A stretch of 64,000 nt of DNA from Halorubrum salipaludis (GCF_002286985.1 NZ_NSKC01000002.1:496001-560000), one strand, 5' to 3'; counted from the first letter of the stretch, positions 1-9,828 are shown. Program-made: numbers and translations. Notes: generated by a model from the letters alone, not told the origin.

Positions 1-423
1 GATCGCGAGTGGTGCACACCGCATCACGCTTCCGTTGCCCGCGTTCTGGCCTTCTCGGCTCTGTTCCCAGACGTGTTTTCCCGCTTCGTCCAACGCGTCG
101 CCGCGTTTGAGCCGGCTGAGCGACCTCAACGTCATCCCTCCGATGTCGAACGGTCCGCTGTCGTACCAGTCAACGAACCGGGCCGCGACGTCCGCCGGAT
201 CGAACGCCTGCTGATCGACGAGGCTGCGGGCGATACACAGCGCCTGTTCGGTATCGTCGGTGATCGTCCCGGCGGGCTGGTTCCAGGTCCCGTCCCCGAC
301 CATCTCGTCGAGGCGACCGTGTTCGGCACTGATCGCCGACGCCGATCTGAACTCGACCGGCCGCCCAAGCGCGTCGCCACACGCCAACCCGAGGAGGACA
401 CCGCGTGCTCGGTCCGGATCCAT
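1..423 (-). CDS. ADP-ribosylglycohydrolase family protein, C-terminus cut by window edge
   Basis: The reverse frame is open from the ATG at 423 to base 1, giving 141 codons with no stop, so the gene runs off the left edge. Family motifs are clear: GDALG at about residue 16, TDDTEQ at about residue 57 (matching the Mg-binding TDDT of DraG/ARH enzymes), and GNGSVMR near residue 130. Known members remove ADP-ribose from proteins, or cleave related ADP-ribosyl compounds, using two metal ions. The later metal-binding Asp residues would lie outside the window. The substrate cannot be told from this fragment. No partner gene is visible here. Confidence 0.9.
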   Translation of the reverse strand, partial: MDPDRARGVLLGLACGDALGRPVEFRSASAISAEHGRLDEMVGDGTWNQPAGTITDDTEQALCIARSLVDQQAFDPADVAARFVDWYDSGPFDIGGMTLRSLSRLKRGDALDEAGKHVWEQSREGQNAGNGSVMRCAPLAI

Positions 424-603
424 ACGTCATCAACGACTACTGCCGCGAAAAATGTAGGGTCGCAGTCACGCGGCGGGGTTCGTTCCTGTACGGGGGTTTC
501 CCGGTATTCCGCCCCTGCTCGATACAGCTCTCAGAGGGTGAAGCGCCGAGAAGTGCGCTGGCCGAGACTCTCGCGAGCGAACGGAGTGAGCGAGGGTACG
601 GGC

Positions 604-764
604 GGCGATCTCTCTCACTTCGTTCGAGAAATGCGCCGGCCGGGATTTGAACCGGAATCAGACGTGCTCGCTCGCTCCGCTCGCTGCGCGCGACTGATAG
701 GGTTCAAATCGGGTGGCGATTTCTCTCACTTCGTTCGAGAAATGCGCCGGCCGGGATTTGAACC
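604..764. repeat. 50-base direct repeat containing the tRNA-Gly 3' end
   Basis: Positions 604-653 and 715-764 match over 50 bases with one difference (610/721). The right copy includes the last about 22 bases of the tRNA-Gly gene (acceptor strand and T arm) plus about 28 bases downstream of it; the left copy is therefore an orphan tRNA tail. A T-arm-like GGGTTCAAATC also occurs at about 699-709 in the opposite sense. The rest of the gap from 424 to 742 has no recognisable gene; it includes GAGCGAACGGAGTGAGCGAG-like sequence of the kind seen often between haloarchaeal genes. Confidence 0.85.
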
Positions 765-813
765 CGGGCCATGAGCTTGGAAGGCTCAGGTCCTACCACT
801 AGACCACCGGCGC
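743..813 (-). tRNA. tRNA-Gly (anticodon TCC)
   Basis: Read on the minus strand, the sequence folds as a full cloverleaf. The acceptor GCGCCGG pairs with CCGGCGC, the discriminator base is A, and no CCA is encoded. The anticodon stem TGAGC/GCTCA encloses loop CTTCCAA, giving anticodon TCC (codon GGA). The T arm reads CCGGGTTCAAATCCCGG. No intron is seen. Length is 71 bases. Confidence 0.96.
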
Positions 814-1049
814 GCGTGGATGCGTCCGTCGCTGAACGCGTCTACACGTAGGCCGAACAGTTCTCATAAACGTTCCGTGTTCTCGACGACCGGTCCGGGA
901 AACCCGACGATCGATCGTCCGGTACGGTATTTAAAGACCCACAATATTGAGGGCCGTTACAGCACTCTTAGAACCGTTTTCAGAGGCTTAGAAGCGTTCT
1001 GGGTACATATGTGTGTACCCACCCAACGTACACCCGTAAGGTGACGACG

Positions 1050-1574
1050 ATGTCATACCAATCGAGCAATCCCCTGGTCGACGAGGTCGAGTTCGCACTG
1101 GACGGCCCGTGGGCGGCGTACTGGATCGCCTTCCTGCGCGTCGTCACCGGCTGGTGGTTCTTCCACGCCGGCATCACGAAGATCATCGAAGACGGGCTCT
1201 CGTACACCTACGGGACGATGTACATGCAGGAGATGTCGGGCACGGCGCTCGGCGGCATCCCGGTGTGGATGGGGAACAACCTCGGGTGGCTCATCGAGCC
1301 GGGGGTTCCCCTGTTCGAGACGCTGATCGGGCTCGCGCTGATCTTCGGCGCGCTCACCCGGCTGGCGGCGTTCGGCGGGGTGATCTTCATGGTCCTGTTC
1401 TGGCTCGGCAACGCCGAGTTCGGACACGGGCTCGTCAACAGCGACCTCATGGGCCTGCTGTTGTTCATGACGGTGATCATGCTCGCGGCGGGTCGGTACT
1501 ACGGCCTCGACGCGGTCATCGAGAAGCTCGACGTGGTCGAACAGCACCCGAAGCTCCGGTACCTGCTCGGTTAA
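1050..1574 (+). CDS. DoxX family membrane protein
   Basis: This 174-residue integral membrane protein has about four hydrophobic helices (roughly residues 24-46, 75-95, 100-118 and 130-150). The early helix includes RVVTGWWFFHAGITK, typical of DoxX/DoxD, the small subunit family related to thiosulfate:quinone oxidoreductase. In haloarchaea these proteins are assumed to act in membrane redox chemistry, but the substrate is unknown. The ATG at 1050 is chosen because AGGTGA lies just upstream; an upstream GTG at 1011 would add 13 residues without family similarity. It is followed after 13 bases by a second small membrane protein, so the two probably form an operon. Confidence 0.85.
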   Translation: MSYQSSNPLVDEVEFALDGPWAAYWIAFLRVVTGWWFFHAGITKIIEDGLSYTYGTMYMQEMSGTALGGIPVWMGNNLGWLIEPGVPLFETLIGLALIFGALTRLAAFGGVIFMVLFWLGNAEFGHGLVNSDLMGLLLFMTVIMLAAGRYYGLDAVIEKLDVVEQHPKLRYLLG

Positions 1575-1587
1575 GAGGTGACATCCA

Positions 1588-1872
1588 ATGACAGACATCA
1601 TCGACAAGGCGGCGATGGCGCTGAGCGCGGGACTAATGCTGCTCGGGATCGTCGGCATGGGTCTCCTCGAGATCCTCGTCGGCGCGCCGTACAGCCCGGT
1701 CCCGCTGACCAACGAGGCGGGCGACGTGATCGCGACCCCGCTGTTCTCGCCGCAGCTCCGGACGGGGGTCGTGCTGGCCGGTATCGCGGTGCTCGGACTG
1801 TACGCGGCCTACAAGATCGTGACCCCGCTGGCCGAGGACGCGCGGACCGGTCACGAGACGGTCGCCGACTGA
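1588..1872 (+). CDS. small two-helix membrane protein beside DoxX
   Basis: This 94-residue protein has two predicted membrane helices (about residues 11-33 and 58-77) separated by a loop of about 25 residues containing LFSPQLRTG. GAGGTG precedes the ATG and the gap to the DoxX gene is 13 bases, so co-transcription and a DoxX subunit role are likely. No enzymatic motif is visible. A DoxX followed by a small membrane protein is a common arrangement in haloarchaea (general knowledge), but the function of the second protein is not established. Confidence 0.75.
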   Translation: MTDIIDKAAMALSAGLMLLGIVGMGLLEILVGAPYSPVPLTNEAGDVIATPLFSPQLRTGVVLAGIAVLGLYAAYKIVTPLAEDARTGHETVAD

Positions 1873-1908
1873 GACGACCCGCGGCTCGGCCGCCGGTAGG
1901 CGGTGCGG

Positions 1909-4497
1909 CTACTTTTCTGCGTTCCCGCCGGACGCGTCGTCGAGCGTCGCGTTCGTCTCGTTCGTCTTGTCCGTCGCCACCGGATCGTCCGCCTCGCGAG
2001 CGACGCCCCCGTCGGCGCTCACCGACGGGTCGGTCTCGTCCGCCGCCTCCGCCGCGTCTGCGCCGAATGCGAACGCCGAGTCGTCGGAGTTCGCTTCGGC
2101 CTCCGCTTCCGCTTCGATCGCTCTGTCCCCGTCAGCCTCTGCGCCGGCTTCGACCCCCGTGTCAGCCTCGGCTTCGACCGCCGCGGCGGCGTCCGCACCG
2201 GTGTCGGCTCCCGCGTCGATTTCGGCGTCCGTCTCGACGCTCCCCTCGAGGTCGTTCCCCTCCTTCTCCACGTCGAACTCGTCGGTCATCCGACGCAGAT
2301 CGCGTGCGCGCTCCGTCAGGTCGTGCGCCTGCTCGGAGACCTCTCGCAGCGTCACGGCCTGCTCCTCGGCGGTCGACGCGACGGTCGTCGCCTCGGCGGT
2401 CGTCTGCTGGCTCACGCCGGCCAGGTCGTCGACGGCGCCGGTGACCTCGCTGACCGACGACGCCTGCGCGTCCATCGCGCCGGAGATCTCCTGGACCCCG
2501 TCGTCGGCCTCGGTCACGCGGTCGGCGACCGCCTCTAACGCCTCCTCGGCGTCCTCGACGGTGTCGACCCCGTCACCGACGCCCTCGCGGATCGCGGCCA
2601 TCTCGGCGACGCTCTCGTCGGTGCGCTCGCGGAGGCCGGAGATGAGCGCCTCCACCTCGGCGGCCGACTCCTGCGTCTCCTCCGCGAGCGACTTCACCTC
2701 CTCGGCGACGACCGCGAAGCCGGAGCCGGCCTCGCCCGCGCGGGCGGCCTCGATGGAGGCGTTCAGCGCGAGCAGGTTCGTCTGGTCGGCGATCTCCGAG
2801 ATCGTCTCGACGATCTCGTCGACCTCCTCCATCTCGGCCTCCAGCCGCTCGACCGTCTCGGCGGCGGACTCCGAGCGCTCCTCGATCGCGTGGAGCTCGT
2901 CGACCGCGTCGCCGGTCGCCTCGCGGCCCCGCTCCGTGAGGTCGCTCGCCCGCTGCGAGGTGGTCGCCACCTGTTCGGCGGAGGCGGCCACCTCCTCGAC
3001 GGTCGCGGACATGTCCTCCATCTCGCCGGCGACGTCGGCGAGCTGCCGGCTCTGGCGTTCCGCGCCCGCCGAGATCTCGTCGACCGCGTCGCTCGTCTCG
3101 CGGCCCGCCTCGGCGACCTCGTCGGTGCCGTCCGTCACGGCCTCGCTCTTTGCGGCCACCTCGCCCGCGAACGCGTCGACCTCGGCGATCGTCGCCTCCA
3201 GCTCGTCCATCGCGTCGTTGAACCCGTCGGCGATCTCGCGGAGCGCCTCGGGGTCGTCGGGCTCGGCGTCGAGCCGCGCGGTGAGGTCGCCGTCGGCGCA
3301 CTCTCCCATCGTCGCCCCGAAGGCCGCGGCGCGCTCCTCTAAGGTCCGCGCGAACGCCTCGCTCTCCGCCTTCGCCGCCTCCGCGCGCTCCCGCTGCGTC
3401 TCCGCGGACTCGATCTCCTCGCGCAGCGAGTCGCGCATCGTCGAGAACGAGCCGTAGAGGTCGCCGAACTCGTCTCGCCGACTCGTCTCTAAGTCCACGT
3501 CGAGGTTCCCGGCCTCCAGCTCGCGCGCCCGGTTCCCGAGGCGGTTCAGCTCGACGACGGTCCCTCGGCCGAGCGTCGCGCCGAGCAGCCCGAGCCCGAC
3601 GATCGCCACCCCGATAATCAGGAGGAGGTTCCGGCCGATCATCCCGGAGAGGGCGTACGCCTCCGAGAGGGGGACGTGGACCGCGACCGACCAGTCCTCG
3701 GAGGGGACCGGCGCGTACGCGACGAAGTACTCGGCCCCGTCGGCGAAGCCGAACGTCGCGGACGCGACGTGGCCCACCGGGTTTTCCTCGTCGAACAGGG
3801 CCGTCTGGATGCCGCCGTTGTACCGCTCGCCGGCGATGCCCTCGCGGTCGCTGGCGGCGACCGTCCCGTCCGACTGCACCAGCGTCGTGAACGCGCCGTC
3901 GGTCGGCTGCCGGAGGTCCGCGACCACCGGCGCGAGGTCGACCTCCATGACGAGGTAGTCGCGCATCGGCGTCAGCGCGACGTACGCGATCCGGTGTTCG
4001 CCCTCGACCTCGTAGGTGGGCGTGGTGAAGACCTGATCCCCGTACAGCAGGTTGTCGTCGAACCACTCCTGGCTCGTGACCGCGGCGCCGGCGTCGGAGT
4101 CGTCCTGGCTCGACGCGATCACGGTCCCCTTCTTCGGGTCGACGTGGTGGAGGGCGATCACTTCCTCGGTCGTCCGCGATTTGTGCGAGCTGAGGTACCG
4201 CGCCGTCACGTCCGCGTCGCGGGAGAACGCCTCGTTGTCCGCGATGTCCCGCACCGTCGATCGCCGGGCGCTCGTCCAGCCGTCGAGCTCGACGCCGCCG
4301 AGCTCCGCGACGGCGGTGTAGTCCTCCTGTGCGGTGGCCTCGAGCTGCTCGGTCGTCTCGGCGTAGGTGACCGCGCCCACCGCGCCGATGGCGGCGACGA
4401 CCACGAGCACGACGACCGCGAACTTCGCGAGGTAGCTGCGGGTGACCGCGTCGGGACTGATCCGACGCAGAAGTCGATCCAGACGAGTAGAACTCAT
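1909..4497 (-). CDS. Methyl-accepting chemotaxis transducer (Htr type)
   Basis: The 862-residue protein has a membrane helix at about 25-45, an extracellular Cache-like sensor region of about 240 residues, a second helix at about 287-308, one or two HAMP segments to about 430, and a long coiled-coil signalling domain. The conserved hairpin tip [19 protein letters not shown] marks the CheA/CheW contact site. Glu/Gln-rich helices flanking it would carry methylation sites. The last about 110 residues are an Ala/Glu/Asp-rich acidic tail. It should relay an external small-molecule signal to the flagellar motor; the ligand is not predictable. No che genes are nearby, so it is an orphan transducer. 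It converges with the DoxX operon. Confidence 0.95.
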   Translation of the reverse strand: MSSTRLDRLLRRISPDAVTRSYLAKFAVVVLVVVAAIGAVGAVTYAETTEQLEATAQEDYTAVAELGGVELDGWTSARRSTVRDIADNEAFSRDADVTARYLSSHKSRTTEEVIALHHVDPKKGTVIASSQDDSDAGAAVTSQEWFDDNLLYGDQVFTTPTYEVEGEHRIAYVALTPMRDYLVMEVDLAPVVADLRQPTDGAFTTLVQSDGTVAASDREGIAGERYNGGIQTALFDEENPVGHVASATFGFADGAEYFVAYAPVPSEDWSVAVHVPLSEAYALSGMIGRNLLLIIGVAIVGLGLLGATLGRGTVVELNRLGNRARELEAGNLDVDLETSRRDEFGDLYGSFSTMRDSLREEIESAETQRERAEAAKAESEAFARTLEERAAAFGATMGECADGDLTARLDAEPDDPEALREIADGFNDAMDELEATIAEVDAFAGEVAAKSEAVTDGTDEVAEAGRETSDAVDEISAGAERQSRQLADVAGEMEDMSATVEEVAASAEQVATTSQRASDLTERGREATGDAVDELHAIEERSESAAETVERLEAEMEEVDEIVETISEIADQTNLLALNASIEAARAGEAGSGFAVVAEEVKSLAEETQESAAEVEALISGLRERTDESVAEMAAIREGVGDGVDTVEDAEEALEAVADRVTEADDGVQEISGAMDAQASSVSEVTGAVDDLAGVSQQTTAEATTVASTAEEQAVTLREVSEQAHDLTERARDLRRMTDEFDVEKEGNDLEGSVETDAEIDAGADTGADAAAAVEAEADTGVEAGAEADGDRAIEAEAEAEANSDDSAFAFGADAAEAADETDPSVSADGGVAREADDPVATDKTNETNATLDDASGGNAEK

Positions 4498-4557
4498 TAC
4501 ATCGACGCGGTCGTCACTGTCTCTTTAATCCACCTACGTCGGTATCGGACTTGATAA

Positions 4558-5208
4558 TCAGGTGTCCGAAACGGTGACGGTCGCGTAGCAGTTCCCGCTC
4601 GACACGTCCACGTCGACGGTTTCGAGGGCGCTCTCGCCGATGTCGGCCTCGAACTCCTCGGGCGAGTAGATGTGATAGTACCGCGGCACCGTCTCGCCGC
4701 CCGGGAGGGTCCAGTCGATCGTCGTGTCGAACCCCTCCGCCCGGTCGAACCGGTCGTGCGCCGTGCTCCACGCGCTCACCAGCGCGATCCCGCCCGGCAC
4801 GAGGACCCGGGCCAGCTCGTCGAGGCTCCGGACCCGCGCCTCGCGCGACGGGAGGTGGTGGATGGTGGCGACGTAGACGGCGAGTCCGACCGCGTCGGTC
4901 GCGATCGGCAGGGCCGCGGCGTCGCCGTGGACGAACGACGCGCTCGCGTCGAACCCGTGATCGCGGGCCCGGTCGACCGCCTCGCCGAGGAGCTCGCGGC
5001 TGAGGTCGACGCCGACGACCGCGTCAGCGCGCTCCGCGAGCAGCTCCGCGTGGCGCCCGTTGCCGCACCCCAGATCGAGCGCGCGGGCCGCGGCCCGCCT
5101 GTCGAGGAACGACTCGACCTCCGGCCACGCGTACTCCCGCGTCTTCGAGAAGTGCGCGGCGATCCGGTCGTACGTCGACCGCGGGTCGCCGGCGGACTGG
5201 GGATCCAT
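4558..5208 (-). CDS. Class I SAM methyltransferase, Trm9/ALKBH8-like
   Basis: This 216-residue Rossmann methyltransferase has motif I LDLGCGNGRHAELL at about residues 42-55 and an acidic motif II (VVGVDLS). The N-terminus, YDRIAAHFSKTREYAWP, closely resembles the start of the eukaryotic Trm9/ALKBH8 domain, which methylates the carboxymethyl group on wobble uridine of certain tRNAs. ATIHHLPS followed by LDEL and LVPGG also fits that family. The ATG at 5208 begins the conserved block closely (MDPQSAGDP then YDRIA). It is likely an RNA methyltransferase, but a small-molecule target cannot be excluded. It stands alone between the transducer and the pilus genes. Confidence 0.8.
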   Translation of the reverse strand: MDPQSAGDPRSTYDRIAAHFSKTREYAWPEVESFLDRRAAARALDLGCGNGRHAELLAERADAVVGVDLSRELLGEAVDRARDHGFDASASFVHGDAAALPIATDAVGLAVYVATIHHLPSREARVRSLDELARVLVPGGIALVSAWSTAHDRFDRAEGFDTTIDWTLPGGETVPRYYHIYSPEEFEADIGESALETVDVDVSSGNCYATVTVSDT

Positions 5209-5247
5209 ACCGGGCGGTCGCGCCGGACCGATTTAGCTCCGATGGAC

Positions 5248-7446
5248 TCAGACCATCCCGATGACGAGGAACGTGACGAGCGTCAACACCAAGAGGACGA
5301 CGACGTGTTTCGCGCCGTCCTTGACCGAGCCCTCGCCCAGCTGCCCGGCGACGAGCCCCGAGCAGACCGCCTGTATCGCGGCGGCGTGGAAGAACAGCTG
5401 CTCGTAGGCGCTCGCGTCGATGTCCCCGAGCCCGTCCGTGATCCCCGAGGGGCCGCCCGGCGCCCCGGGGAGGTCGCTCGCGCCGGTTCCGGCGCCGGAG
5501 ACCGCCGCCTCCTCGATCGCCGGGATGAAGGACACCGACAGCGAGGCGATGATCCCCAGGAAGACGAGGAAGGAGATGTAAATCACGATGAGGTACGTCA
5601 ACATTACCTGTCGGCGCTCACGGCGGAGCGACCACGTCGCGCGCGCCTCGTCGGCCGCGATCCGGAGCACGGGGCCGATGTCGCCGCTGGCGCGCATGGC
5701 GTTGGTGATCAGCGCGACCGCCCGCGAGGTCATCGGCGACCGCACCCGGCGCTCCAGCCGCCGGAGCGCGGTGCCCACGTCGGCGCCCCAGTCGATGTCG
5801 CGCCGGGTCCGCTTCAGGTCGTCGCTCAGCGCCTCCAGGTTCGAGTCCGCGACGCGCCGGACGCTCCCGACCACGGAGGTGCCGGCCTCGTTGACGCTGG
5901 CGAGCCGGTCGAGGAAGTCGGGGACCGCCGACTCGATCCGCCGGACGCGACGCTTGCGCGCCTCGTAGACGACGGCGTAGCTCGCGAACACGAACGCGGT
6001 CGCGGCGACGACCGGCGTCTCGACCTGCGCGACCATCTCGGTCGGCGGTCCGAGCGTGATCGGGAAGGCGGTCGCGAGCAGGCCGACGACCGCGAGGGGG
6101 ACGGAGAGGAGGAACACCGTCTGCGGCGCGTCGAGCACGCTCTCGACGGGCGAGGCGACCCACCGGCGGAGCGACCGGATCCCGTCGTACGCCCGGAGGC
6201 GCTCGCGGCTCGCGGTCCAGCGGCCCTCCGACGACGACCCGCGCGGCGCGCCGCCGTCGGCCTGCATCGGGTCGTCAGCGGGAGCCGCGTGGACCGCGTC
6301 GTCCGTGGGTGCGTCGCCGGCGGCGGCCGACCCGGCGTCCGAGCCCCCGTCACCGCCGCCTCCCGACTCGTCCTCGAGCGCCTCCGAGAGGTCGACGGTC
6401 TCGGTGCCGCCGACGCCCTGCGTGACGCTGTCGACGTACACCACGAACCCGAACGTCGCCAGCGGCACCCCCAGATACACCACGGCGCGCAACAGCGGCA
6501 GGGTGTCCTCCAGCACGAGCCCGATCACGACGAGGATGGTGATGAAAAACAGCGGGCCGGCCACCAGCGCGGTGACGTACGCCTCCGCGAACGTCGACAG
6601 CAGTTCGAGGTACTGCTTTTGTTTCGACTCGGCCTCCTCCTGGTACAGCTCGTACTGGTCGCTGAGGAACGTCGAGATGGGCTGACCGGTACCGAGCACG
6701 GACGCGAGGTTCTCCGCGAAGTCGGCCAGGTCGTCGCTGGGCGTGCGCCGGGAGGTGCGCTGGAGCGCGGTGAGCGCGTCGGTGCCGAAGGCGTTCATGT
6801 CGCGGACCGCCACCGACAGCTCCGTCGCGGCCTCGCCGTACACCGCCTCGTTCTCCGCGAGGGTGTCCATGACGCGCGGGAACGGCATCCCCGACCGCGA
6901 GAGCGCGTACATGAACGCGACGGTGCGCGGGAGGGTGGCGTCGACCTCCGCGCCCCGGGCGTGAGCGCGCTGGTCGAGCAGCTCCCACCGCCCGTAGTAC
7001 GTCCCGATCGCGAGCGCGGCGCCGAGGGTAGCCGACGACAGCGTCAACAGGAGGAACAGCTCCGGCAGCCCCAGATCGGTGAGCCGGGTCACGCCGGCGA
7101 CGAAGCCGAGCGACGCGGGGAGGGTCCCGCGGAGGGCCGCCTCGCTCACGTCGAGCGCCGAGAGGAGCCCGGCGGCGGCGTACACGCCGAGGACGCTGCC
7201 GGCGACGCCGAGCACGCCGGAATACAGGAGCGTCTTCGCGGCGTACTCGCGGTGGGTGCCGGCGACGTGGGCGGCGCGCATCCGGTCGCGCTGGCGCTGG
7301 CGCCGCGGCCCCTCCTCGGCGACGTAGTCGCCGAAGATCAGCAGCGCGACGCGGGTGACGGCCAGGTCCGCCCCGTCGTCGACCGCGGGCAGCACCAGCG
7401 CCAGACAGCACCCGACCGCGGCGAGTAAGGGGAGGTACGCGATCAT
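5248..7446 (-). CDS. Archaeal type IV pilus platform protein (PilC/TadC type, two T2SF domains)
   Basis: The protein has 732 residues from the ATG at 7446, which overlaps the stop of the upstream ATPase gene as ATGA; longer versions of the frame only shadow that gene. Two type II secretion F domains are visible, the first around residues 170-300 (RTVAFMYALSRSGMPF...) and the second around 530-690 (VPDFLDRLASVNEAGTSVVGSV...), each followed by pairs of membrane helices. The Gly/Asp/Ala-rich cytoplasmic linker in between is variable. It forms the inner-membrane platform on which pilins assemble, powered by the neighbouring ATPase. No pilin or prepilin peptidase gene is in the window. Confidence 0.92.
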   Translation of the reverse strand: MIAYLPLLAAVGCCLALVLPAVDDGADLAVTRVALLIFGDYVAEEGPRRQRQRDRMRAAHVAGTHREYAAKTLLYSGVLGVAGSVLGVYAAAGLLSALDVSEAALRGTLPASLGFVAGVTRLTDLGLPELFLLLTLSSATLGAALAIGTYYGRWELLDQRAHARGAEVDATLPRTVAFMYALSRSGMPFPRVMDTLAENEAVYGEAATELSVAVRDMNAFGTDALTALQRTSRRTPSDDLADFAENLASVLGTGQPISTFLSDQYELYQEEAESKQKQYLELLSTFAEAYVTALVAGPLFFITILVVIGLVLEDTLPLLRAVVYLGVPLATFGFVVYVDSVTQGVGGTETVDLSEALEDESGGGGDGGSDAGSAAAGDAPTDDAVHAAPADDPMQADGGAPRGSSSEGRWTASRERLRAYDGIRSLRRWVASPVESVLDAPQTVFLLSVPLAVVGLLATAFPITLGPPTEMVAQVETPVVAATAFVFASYAVVYEARKRRVRRIESAVPDFLDRLASVNEAGTSVVGSVRRVADSNLEALSDDLKRTRRDIDWGADVGTALRRLERRVRSPMTSRAVALITNAMRASGDIGPVLRIAADEARATWSLRRERRQVMLTYLIVIYISFLVFLGIIASLSVSFIPAIEEAAVSGAGTGASDLPGAPGGPSGITDGLGDIDASAYEQLFFHAAAIQAVCSGLVAGQLGEGSVKDGAKHVVVLLVLTLVTFLVIGMV

Positions 7447-9119
7447 CCGTCGGTCCGGTCCCCCGGCGGCCCGGAGCGGTCGGACGCCTCGGAGCCGCCG
7501 TGCGCGCCGTCGCTCCGCTCCTCGAGCCGGTCCATCACGCGCTCGGAGTCGGCGTAGTACTCGTTGACGAGGGCGGTGAACGCCCGGTAGTCGGTGACGC
7601 CGAGCTCGCGGAGCAGTTCGAGGAACCGCTCGCGCCGCCGGATCTCGCGGAGCAGTTCGGAGCGGGACCAGCCGCGCTCGTCGGCGATCTCCTCCATGAG
7701 CGACGAGTCGTTCCGGCTGAACTCGTCGGTCTCGGCATCCCACTCGAACGCGGAGGAGTAGTCGAGCTCCCCGGTCCGCTGGTCGATGCCGCCGATCTCG
7801 CCGATCGTCTTCGCGCGCCGGACGCGCTGGTCGCCCGAGCGGGTCAGCGTCTGGATCGACAGCATGTCCAGCGACTGGACCATCGCGCGCGGCACGTTGA
7901 TCGGGTCGTTCTCCAGCCGGTTGATGACCGTCTCGATCGAGTCGGCGTGCATCGTCGAGAAGGTCGTGTGACCCGTGTTCATCGCCTGGAACAGGGTGAT
8001 CGCCTCCTCCCCGCGGACCTCGCCGACCACGATGTACTCGGGGCGGTGGCGCAGCGCGGACCGCAGCAGGTCGTACATGTCGATGTCGGCGCCCTCGTAG
8101 CGGCGCTCGCGGGTGACCGAGGAGAGCCAGTTGTCGTGGTACAGGGAGAGCTCGCGGGTGTCCTCGATGGTGAGCACCTTCGCGCGCGGCGGGACGAACA
8201 TCGACACCGCGTTCATCGAGGTGGTCTTCCCGGAGGCGGTGCCGCCGGCGAAGATGAGGCTCTTGTTGTGCTCGATACAGAGCCAGAAGTACGCCATCTG
8301 CTCGACCGAAAACGTCCCGTATTCGATCAGGTCGATCGGCGTGAACGGGTCCTCGGCGTACTGGCGGATCGTGAACGCGGACCCGCGGGGCGTCACCTCC
8401 TCGCCCAAGGCGAGCTCCGCGCGCGACCCGTCGGGGAGGGTCGTTTCCACCATGGGGTCGCCGACGGAGATGTGGCGCCCGGACTGCTGGGCGAGGCGGA
8501 TCACGTAGTTGTCGAGCGCCGACTTCCCGAACGAGACGTTGGTCTCGATGTCGGTGTAGTCGTCGTGGTACACGAAGATCGGGAGGTCGTAGCCGTCACA
8601 CGAGATGTCCTCGATGTGGCGGTCGTGAAGCAGTGGGTCGACCTTCCCGTAGCCGCGGAAGTCCCGGTAGAGGTAGTACGAGAGCGCGTGGAACGTGTCC
8701 ATCCCGACGTCGACGCCGTACCCCTCCAACAGGCTCTCCAACTCCGCCCGCAGGGTCTCTTCGTCGGTCCGCCCGGTGCCCTCGCGGTACAGCAGCGGGT
8801 CGCGGATGTCGTCGACCACGCGGTCGAGGAGGTCGCTCTCGAACCGGTCTAAGTCGGGCTCGACCGCGTAGTACCGGTGCTCGCTCTCCGCGTCGTCGTG
8901 GGTGATCACGACGTACGCGTACGGCGCGTTCACCCAGTACCGGTCGACCTCGCGCTCGCCGTCGGGGACCGCGAAGCCGGAGAGGGGCCCGTCCTGCCCC
9001 GGTCTGAAGGGGCGGACATCGAGGTCGGCCCCCCGGAGCACCTCCCACGTCCGCGAGAGCCGCCGCCGGAGGGCCTCGATGCGGTCTTCGACACCGTCCC
9101 CGCGAGCGTCACTCGCCAT
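7443..9119 (-). CDS. Type II/IV secretion ATPase (PilB/GspE/VirB11-like)
   Basis: The 558-residue ATPase has Walker A FAGGTASGKTTS at about residue 285, an Asp box (IEDTREL) at about 318, a Walker B region with VVGEVRGEEA at about 355, and a His box FSTMHADS near 385. The N-terminal domain (DIEDISCDG region) is typical of archaeal pilus/archaellum ATPases. The ATG at 9119 is preferred because TTTAAAATC about 35 bases upstream provides a promoter, and the longer frame adds low-complexity Arg/Gly sequence. It hydrolyses ATP to drive pilus assembly with the platform protein, whose start codon overlaps its stop. Confidence 0.94.
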   Translation of the reverse strand: MASDARGDGVEDRIEALRRRLSRTWEVLRGADLDVRPFRPGQDGPLSGFAVPDGEREVDRYWVNAPYAYVVITHDDAESEHRYYAVEPDLDRFESDLLDRVVDDIRDPLLYREGTGRTDEETLRAELESLLEGYGVDVGMDTFHALSYYLYRDFRGYGKVDPLLHDRHIEDISCDGYDLPIFVYHDDYTDIETNVSFGKSALDNYVIRLAQQSGRHISVGDPMVETTLPDGSRAELALGEEVTPRGSAFTIRQYAEDPFTPIDLIEYGTFSVEQMAYFWLCIEHNKSLIFAGGTASGKTTSMNAVSMFVPPRAKVLTIEDTRELSLYHDNWLSSVTRERRYEGADIDMYDLLRSALRHRPEYIVVGEVRGEEAITLFQAMNTGHTTFSTMHADSIETVINRLENDPINVPRAMVQSLDMLSIQTLTRSGDQRVRRAKTIGEIGGIDQRTGELDYSSAFEWDAETDEFSRNDSSLMEEIADERGWSRSELLREIRRRERFLELLRELGVTDYRAFTALVNEYYADSERVMDRLEERSDGAHGGSEASDRSGPPGDRTDG

Positions 9120-9329
9120 CGTCGTTACGGAGCCGTATGCGGCGTGGCGGTTTAAAATCCCCCCGGCGATTATCACCGGCGACACCGAGACCGTCCGATT
9201 CCCTCGTCGCCGCCCGCCTCGCCCCTCACCGTCCCGCACGCTGACCCGGCGGGCGCCGCGCTACTCGCGGTCCGGCGGCGATCCGCCCGTTACGTTCATA
9301 CGGGACGACCGCAAAGGACCGCACAGGCA

Positions 9330-9788
9330 ATGCGGCGTGACTACTTCGAGTTGACCGTCGAGGGCGTCGACGATGGCGACCGGCAGGCGACGCCGCTGGT
9401 CCGCATCGACTTCCACGGGCCGGACGGGCTCCTCCGCGACCGGCTCTCGGGGACCGACGGGGACCTCTTCGACGCCGACGACATCGACGTGGCGTTCCGG
9501 CTCCGCGAGCCCCTCTCGGCCGCGGATGACCCGGAGGGCGTCGTGGGCGTGACGAACCGCTACACCGGGGACTTCGTCCTCGAACTCAACGAGACGGCTA
9601 CGGACGTACTCCCCTTCATCCACGCCGCGCGCGACTCGGCGGGCGACGAGGACGCCCACTACCGGGTCGAGATCGACGTCGACGGCGAGCGGCTCGTCAG
9701 CTACGACAAGGATACCTTCCTCGTGTACGACCACGAGGGGAACCTCCTGCGCAACGAGAGCCTGATCCCGTCCGGCGTCGAGCTGTGA
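9330..9788 (+). CDS. Conserved haloarchaeal protein, possibly DUF5793
   Basis: This 152-residue soluble acidic protein begins MRRDYFELTVEGV and ends with a Tyr/Asp-rich beta-type segment (FLVYDHEGNLLRNESLIPSGVEL). The conserved N-terminus and size match my recollection of the haloarchaeal DUF5793 family, which has no known function. No signal peptide or membrane helix is seen. It is divergent from the pilus operon and alone on its strand. The assignment to the named family is from memory and is moderate only. Confidence 0.75.
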   Translation: MRRDYFELTVEGVDDGDRQATPLVRIDFHGPDGLLRDRLSGTDGDLFDADDIDVAFRLREPLSAADDPEGVVGVTNRYTGDFVLELNETATDVLPFIHAARDSAGDEDAHYRVEIDVDGERLVSYDKDTFLVYDHEGNLLRNESLIPSGVEL

Positions 9789-9828
9789 CTGCCGGGCGGC
9801 CGTCGGTCCCGTTTTCCGCGCACACCAG

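Noticed and set aside
73-774. A plus-strand frame of 233 codons at the left edge.
   Set aside because: The minus-strand ADP-ribosylglycohydrolase motifs cover its first half, and its end runs through the repeat and into the tRNA gene.
4672-7428. A plus-strand open frame of 918 codons opposite the methyltransferase and pilus platform genes.
   Set aside because: It is a shadow frame of G/C-rich coding DNA, with Arg/Glu-rich low-complexity translation and no motif. The minus-strand genes have clear family signatures.
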